Shown: positions 60,110 to 64,000 of the stretch, one piece after another
Position numbering within the stretch: the stretch's first letter is position 1
How the letters are laid out: each line of letters opens with the position of its first letter
NCBI GenBank assembly: GCA_028023455.1
Contig: JAQFVV010000158.1
Location: 1,610,001 to 1,674,000 of the forward strand
DNA: 64,000 nt
From: Epiperipatus broadwayi
Lineage: Eukaryota; Onychophora; Udeonychophora; Euonychophora; Peripatidae
Direction: 5' to 3'
Notes under the pieces: model-generated
The model's input: the letters and a program-made list of their open reading frames with translations, nothing else
Database searches by the model: none
What the model was told of the DNA's origin: nothing
Position numbers and translations under genes: made by a program

Positions 60110-61770
60110 TACTGGATCTCAAGTCCCTTCTCTCACTTATTTAATAAGCAAAATAAGTAAAGGGCTTTTCCCTAATATATGGTAACAACATTTATACTTT
60201 TTACACTATTGTTTCTGAAGTGTCATTTTTGTTTTAATTTGACATCTGGGAAGGTTCAATCACTTTTCCATAATAAACTTTCTAAAACAAAGAACAGAGA
60301 CTAAGCACTCACTCACATTTTTTCAGCTACATGGAGTTTGGTTAAGCTACTAACACCACTAATTGTTAGACCTTAAATTATTATCATTATACTATATACT
60401 AACTCATGTAAAATGTATTGTGTAATATAATTTAATCCTTTATTTGCAAGGAAATATGCTTTAAAACTAAAAACTTTATAATAAACTCCATCAGATTTTC
60501 AAATGGATCTTAACTTGCATTATTTTATAATTGCAATCATATTAATGTATTGGCATCCCAATTGATTACCTTCAAAATAAAATCAATTTCTACTTTTGCT
60601 TGATAATGAGAGAAGAAGTACTGGTAAACATAATGTTTAATGATATTTGTCTTGTCTTTATTAAATTCTCCAATGACAAGAATCTTATTATCCAGAAAAT
60701 ACATGTAAGAAAATCTTCACCATGATGGTAATGAACCATTAATAAATTAAAGAGAGGTATTAAGAAAAATGATAATGTAAAGCAAAATGAAAGATAGAAA
60801 TATTTAATTTTAAAGGTTTCAGATTATGTGAAAATTAAAAGAGCAAAATTTTTTGGGTTAACAAATGAGTAATAAAATAGTGAAAGAAGATGGCGAAATT
60901 TCATACTGAATTAGATAAAAGCATACATTAATCTGACACCTTTAGTTCACAAACTTTCCTGGATTACTGATTTTTCCAGATTAAAACTCATCAATAATAT
61001 ACTTTCTTTCATTTATCACTATAAATCCTGTATTTAAGTATAATTTGCTACTGGAAAGTGAAATGTCCAATGCAATAATAGCTATTATTTTTAAAGTATA
61101 TCCATTCTCTAAACAATATTTTTATATAATCAAATAATAAATAAAGATTTATTGGTTAATTTCTCAAATCCGTTTTTCTTCATTGAAATCTTTTTTAAAA
61201 AACTTCATGGTAAGGATTTCATATCAGCTGATTTAATGATAATTATCTCTCTCATTCTTTCCTGAAGTTTTGACTTGCTACAAAATATAGCAAATGAAAA
61301 CTTTTTTTTATTAGTTAGAAATAGAAATAATAAAAGACAAAACAGAAATGTATATAATTGTCTATTTACTTGAATATGTTTTTATTTTTCAACATGTTTA
61401 AATATAGATATTAATTTATTTATTGTGTTATGTGTTGTAAAGGGTAGCTTACAATGCACACATTCCTAAAAAGATCAAGCCTAGTTATTGAACCCAATCC
61501 ATTTGGAATTTATATTAATAATGGGAAAGATTATTTGTTTGTTATTATTATTACATATATACATATAATACACAATAAATTATTTTATTATAAAATAAAA
61601 TACGATCAATATTTTCCAAAGTAATATTGTATATATATAAATTATTTGATTAAATAAACTGTAATGTATATATATATATTTTAATTTAAAATTGTATATT
61701 AATCTATAGTTAAATGAATTTGGGATAGCCTGAAATTAATTGGGTGGACACACATGTGTGTGAAAATAAA
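60110..61770. other. AT-rich stretch, nothing recognised
   Basis: Downstream of the LINE finger; a 3' UTR and tail of the LINE may extend to about 60250. No other frame or repeat that I can support. Confidence 0.35.
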
Positions 61771-61775
61771 ACTGA

Positions 61776-61843
<68 letters not shown>
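61776..61843. repeat. (TTA)n microsatellite
   Basis: About 21 TTA units with a single interruption near 61813. Confidence 0.95.
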
Positions 61844-62469
61844 TGTAATAAATGAAATGTATTTAAACAATACATATAAAAATCTAAATGAATTTAAACA
61901 ATAGGCAGTTTAAAATATCAGCGTTCTCAGCATTTTATATAAAAATAGAAACAGTTTACAAATCATTCTTATTATTGTTATAGCACAGGTAACAAAAGAC
62001 AGCAATTAAAATTAAAATTTAGAACGTTAAAATGGAGTTTTACTTTTTCTTTTAGTTAAATTATAAACATTTTAAAAGTCAAATGCTGTAACTAAAAGTT
62101 TACCAAATTCAGAGGAAAGAAAATGAAATAAGAAGTAAGAATAAGTGATAAATTCTTAAATAATTAAATCGTGTTTTAAAAGTTGTTGGGGTATTTTTTT
62201 TTACTATTTTAAATTTTTTCAAAAAGAATAATGAAAATTAATCTGCTGAAATTGGAAAAGAAAGAAAAATAATTTTCTTAATATATATATATAGCGTGTC
62301 TATATTATCTGATATAAATTTATGATTACAAATAATTATTAAATTATACTTTAATATGAAGATGGGCTAGAGCAAAACATGCTATTGTGCATCATGGTAT
62401 TTCCTACCAGCTGCATTAAACCTCTATATCTATATATATATTTTTCTACTTTATTGTAAACACACAAGA

Positions 62470-62690
62470 GGATGCCTGCAGTCCAAAGTAAAAAAGGATT
62501 GGAATACTTTATGGTGAATCAAATGAGGATCAAGGTGTTTGCCATTAAACACAACTACAGGAGACACCATTGTACCTATCTATCCTTGCTAAGGAAAATG
62601 ATTTACTAAATGAAACTGCTTTGAAGAACAACTTGCCTAAATATCAACTACTACTACTTCTATAATGATGATTATTATGAACTTTGTTCC
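62470..62690 (-). pseudogene. Possible mariner/Tc1-type transposase scrap
   Basis: On the - strand one frame reads GTMVSPVVVFNGKHLDPHLI followed by HHKVFQSFF. This recalls the VMVFGVVxxxGxxMPPHxI block of mariner-like transposases. Stops lie before and after, and no other block is readable, so the call is tentative. Confidence 0.3.
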
Positions 62691-62699
62691 AATTACAAT

Positions 62700-63490
62700 T
62701 TTTTTTAATCAAAGAATCAATATTGTAAATTTTTGTTTATTTTTTTTTTTTTTTTAAGTCTTGTTATCTGTTGTATTTTCACACTCAGATGCTGAAGCCT
62801 CATTTTTCAAAATTATCAAAGAAGAAAAGGGGGGATTATTCATTTTTATATTTTCATTGTAAATAAAAGGTTCACTTGCTTCACATCAGGTTATCCACAT
62901 AAATATTGAGGTAAAATTCTCTAAATTTATTTTCATAGGTTAAATTACAACACTTATACAGAATACATATATGTTTTATTTTGTGATTAACCTTGTACAT
63001 ATATTTTCCAGTATGTTTGACTAATCAACTAGTATCTGTCTCTATCATATATATAAATTGGGGGAACTTGTTAAATAGGTTGTTAACATCTGCAAATATA
63101 TAATTTAGCTAGCCAGCATCTCAATTATCTTAAATAACTAAAGTTTATTTTTCTATATAATATGATTTGTAGAGAATGAGTGACATAGGTGAATTTCTAC
63201 CATGGGGTATAAGGGTTGGATTATAACAATCATTAATTAGTAAAATGGTAGAGGTTCACATGTGACACATGTACATATGATTATTATTTTTTATATTTTT
63301 TTATCATTACTATGGTTGTTATACTTGATATTTATTATTGTTAATAAATGTTTGAGAGTTTGTATTATTCCGGTCTCTGGTTTATTGAGTTGTCCTGACA
63401 TTCCACAGTCTATAAACAATTAGGCATGCATACACATCTATTTTTCTTATCATATAAAAGCTTGAAAATAAAACAAATATAATAAATGCT
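62700..63490. other. AT-rich stretch, nothing recognised
   Basis: Contains a T run at 62738-62756. No coding frame or repeat pair supported. Confidence 0.35.
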
Positions 63491-63497
63491 AGTTGTA

Positions 63498-63590
63498 ACC
63501 TATATATAGGTGCAGGTGTTGCTGTGTGTATCTGTTCATACCTTCTAAAGGAGTCAAAAGCAATATTCTCTCTGGGTTTGAATATTAGGG
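63498..63590 (+). repeat. Cephalopod-type tRNA SINE head (partial)
   Basis: TATATAGGTGCAGGTGTTGC TGTGTG resembles the start of the abundant octopus/squid tRNA-derived SINE (GGCGCAGGAGTGGCTGTGTG). A weak B-box-like CTGGGTTTGAATATTAGG follows at 63576, close to the normal spacing. The segment between is diverged, and the SINE body is not recognisable. Confidence 0.4.
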
Positions 63591-63599
63591 CATAACGGA

Positions 63600-64000
63600 A
63601 TTTAAAAGGGGGAAAGTGGATGAACTAACCTAAATTGCATTTAATATTATTAAATAGGGATAGAGTTAGTCAATTAAAGGGTATGCAATCATTGGTTAAG
63701 CATTTCATCGGGTTCTCATTAGCATTCTATCACATGATCCACAGTCTGAACATAGTTGGATGCAACTTTTTTTTTCCCTTCTAAGCCTGGTATGTCTCTG
63801 CAGATTGTTTCCTTAGGGGCAATAAATTAGAGCATATTAACCCCACACCATATTGCTACATCTGCATAGTAGTACAGTCTGCAAGTTAGTTGACCATCCA
63901 TTACATCTAGTGCACCATCATTGGGCTTAGTTAATTTATGACTGTTGATGAAGAGTACTGCCCATTATACTGGTGGTAGCAATGTTTGGGATTAGGTGTA
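63600..64000. other. Window end, less AT-rich, unassigned
   Basis: Base composition rises in G+C toward the end, but no frame exceeds about 40 codons and no family was recognised. The stretch runs off the window. Confidence 0.3.

Overview
This is a eukaryotic, very AT-rich, repeat-laden window that reads as animal (metazoan) genomic DNA. Genes are broken into short exons by introns of 10-16 kb, and nearly everything else is decayed transposable elements, foldback elements, minisatellites and microsatellites. A stretch near 63.5 kb resembles the head of the tRNA-derived SINE common in octopus and squid genomes. Together with the base composition and intron size, this makes a coleoid cephalopod (octopus-like) the best guess; that is inference, not proof.

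Two real protein genes are recognisable, arranged tail to tail around 14.2-14.5 kb. On the + strand, 14061-14168 is the last coding exon of UDP-glucuronate decarboxylase (UXS1 type); its upstream exons lie before the window or in parts of 1-14060 where I cannot recognise them. On the - strand, six phase-matched exons from 42313 down to 14522 encode the C-terminal ~285 residues of a family S28 serine peptidase (PRCP/DPP7/PRSS16 relatives), including the catalytic Asp and His; the exons carrying the Ser and the signal peptide were not found. The two polyadenylation signals lie within about 20 bp of each other.

Region by region: 0.2-1.9 kb is a 1.7-kb element with perfect 31-bp terminal inverted repeats and an internal ~120-bp tandem array. 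4.0-4.3, 6.4-7.2, 8.3-8.9, 18.0-18.2, 21.1-21.8, 43.35-43.54 and 53.3 kb hold inverted-repeat (MITE or foldback) elements. 9.0-9.2 kb has an immunoglobulin-like exon remnant. 18.9-20.5 kb is a decayed hAT/ZBED-type transposase, followed by a LINE endonuclease fragment. 26.7-27.9, 28.2-28.7 and 31.3-32.6 kb are decayed LINE reverse transcriptase pieces on the - strand. 33.1-33.9 kb is a diverged ~320-bp tandem repeat. 35.4-41.3 kb is a complete but dead Ty3/gypsy retrotransposon whose 3' LTR was split by an inverted Penelope-like dimer (40276-41155) flanked by a 13-bp duplication. 42.9-43.4 kb is a ~45-bp minisatellite. 43.7-45.1 and 47.5-48.9 kb are two copies of a ~1.36-kb inverted-repeat element carrying telomere-like repeats. 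51.1-53.1 kb is another long inverted-repeat structure enclosing a GC-richer promoter- or LTR-like block. 54.5-54.8 kb has CCAAT and CRE motifs. 58.6-60.1 kb is a decayed L1/Tx1-type LINE.

The transposons mostly sit inside the S28 introns or upstream of its visible exons. None of the transposon-derived coding regions looks intact, and I saw no tRNA, rRNA or CRISPR array that I could support.
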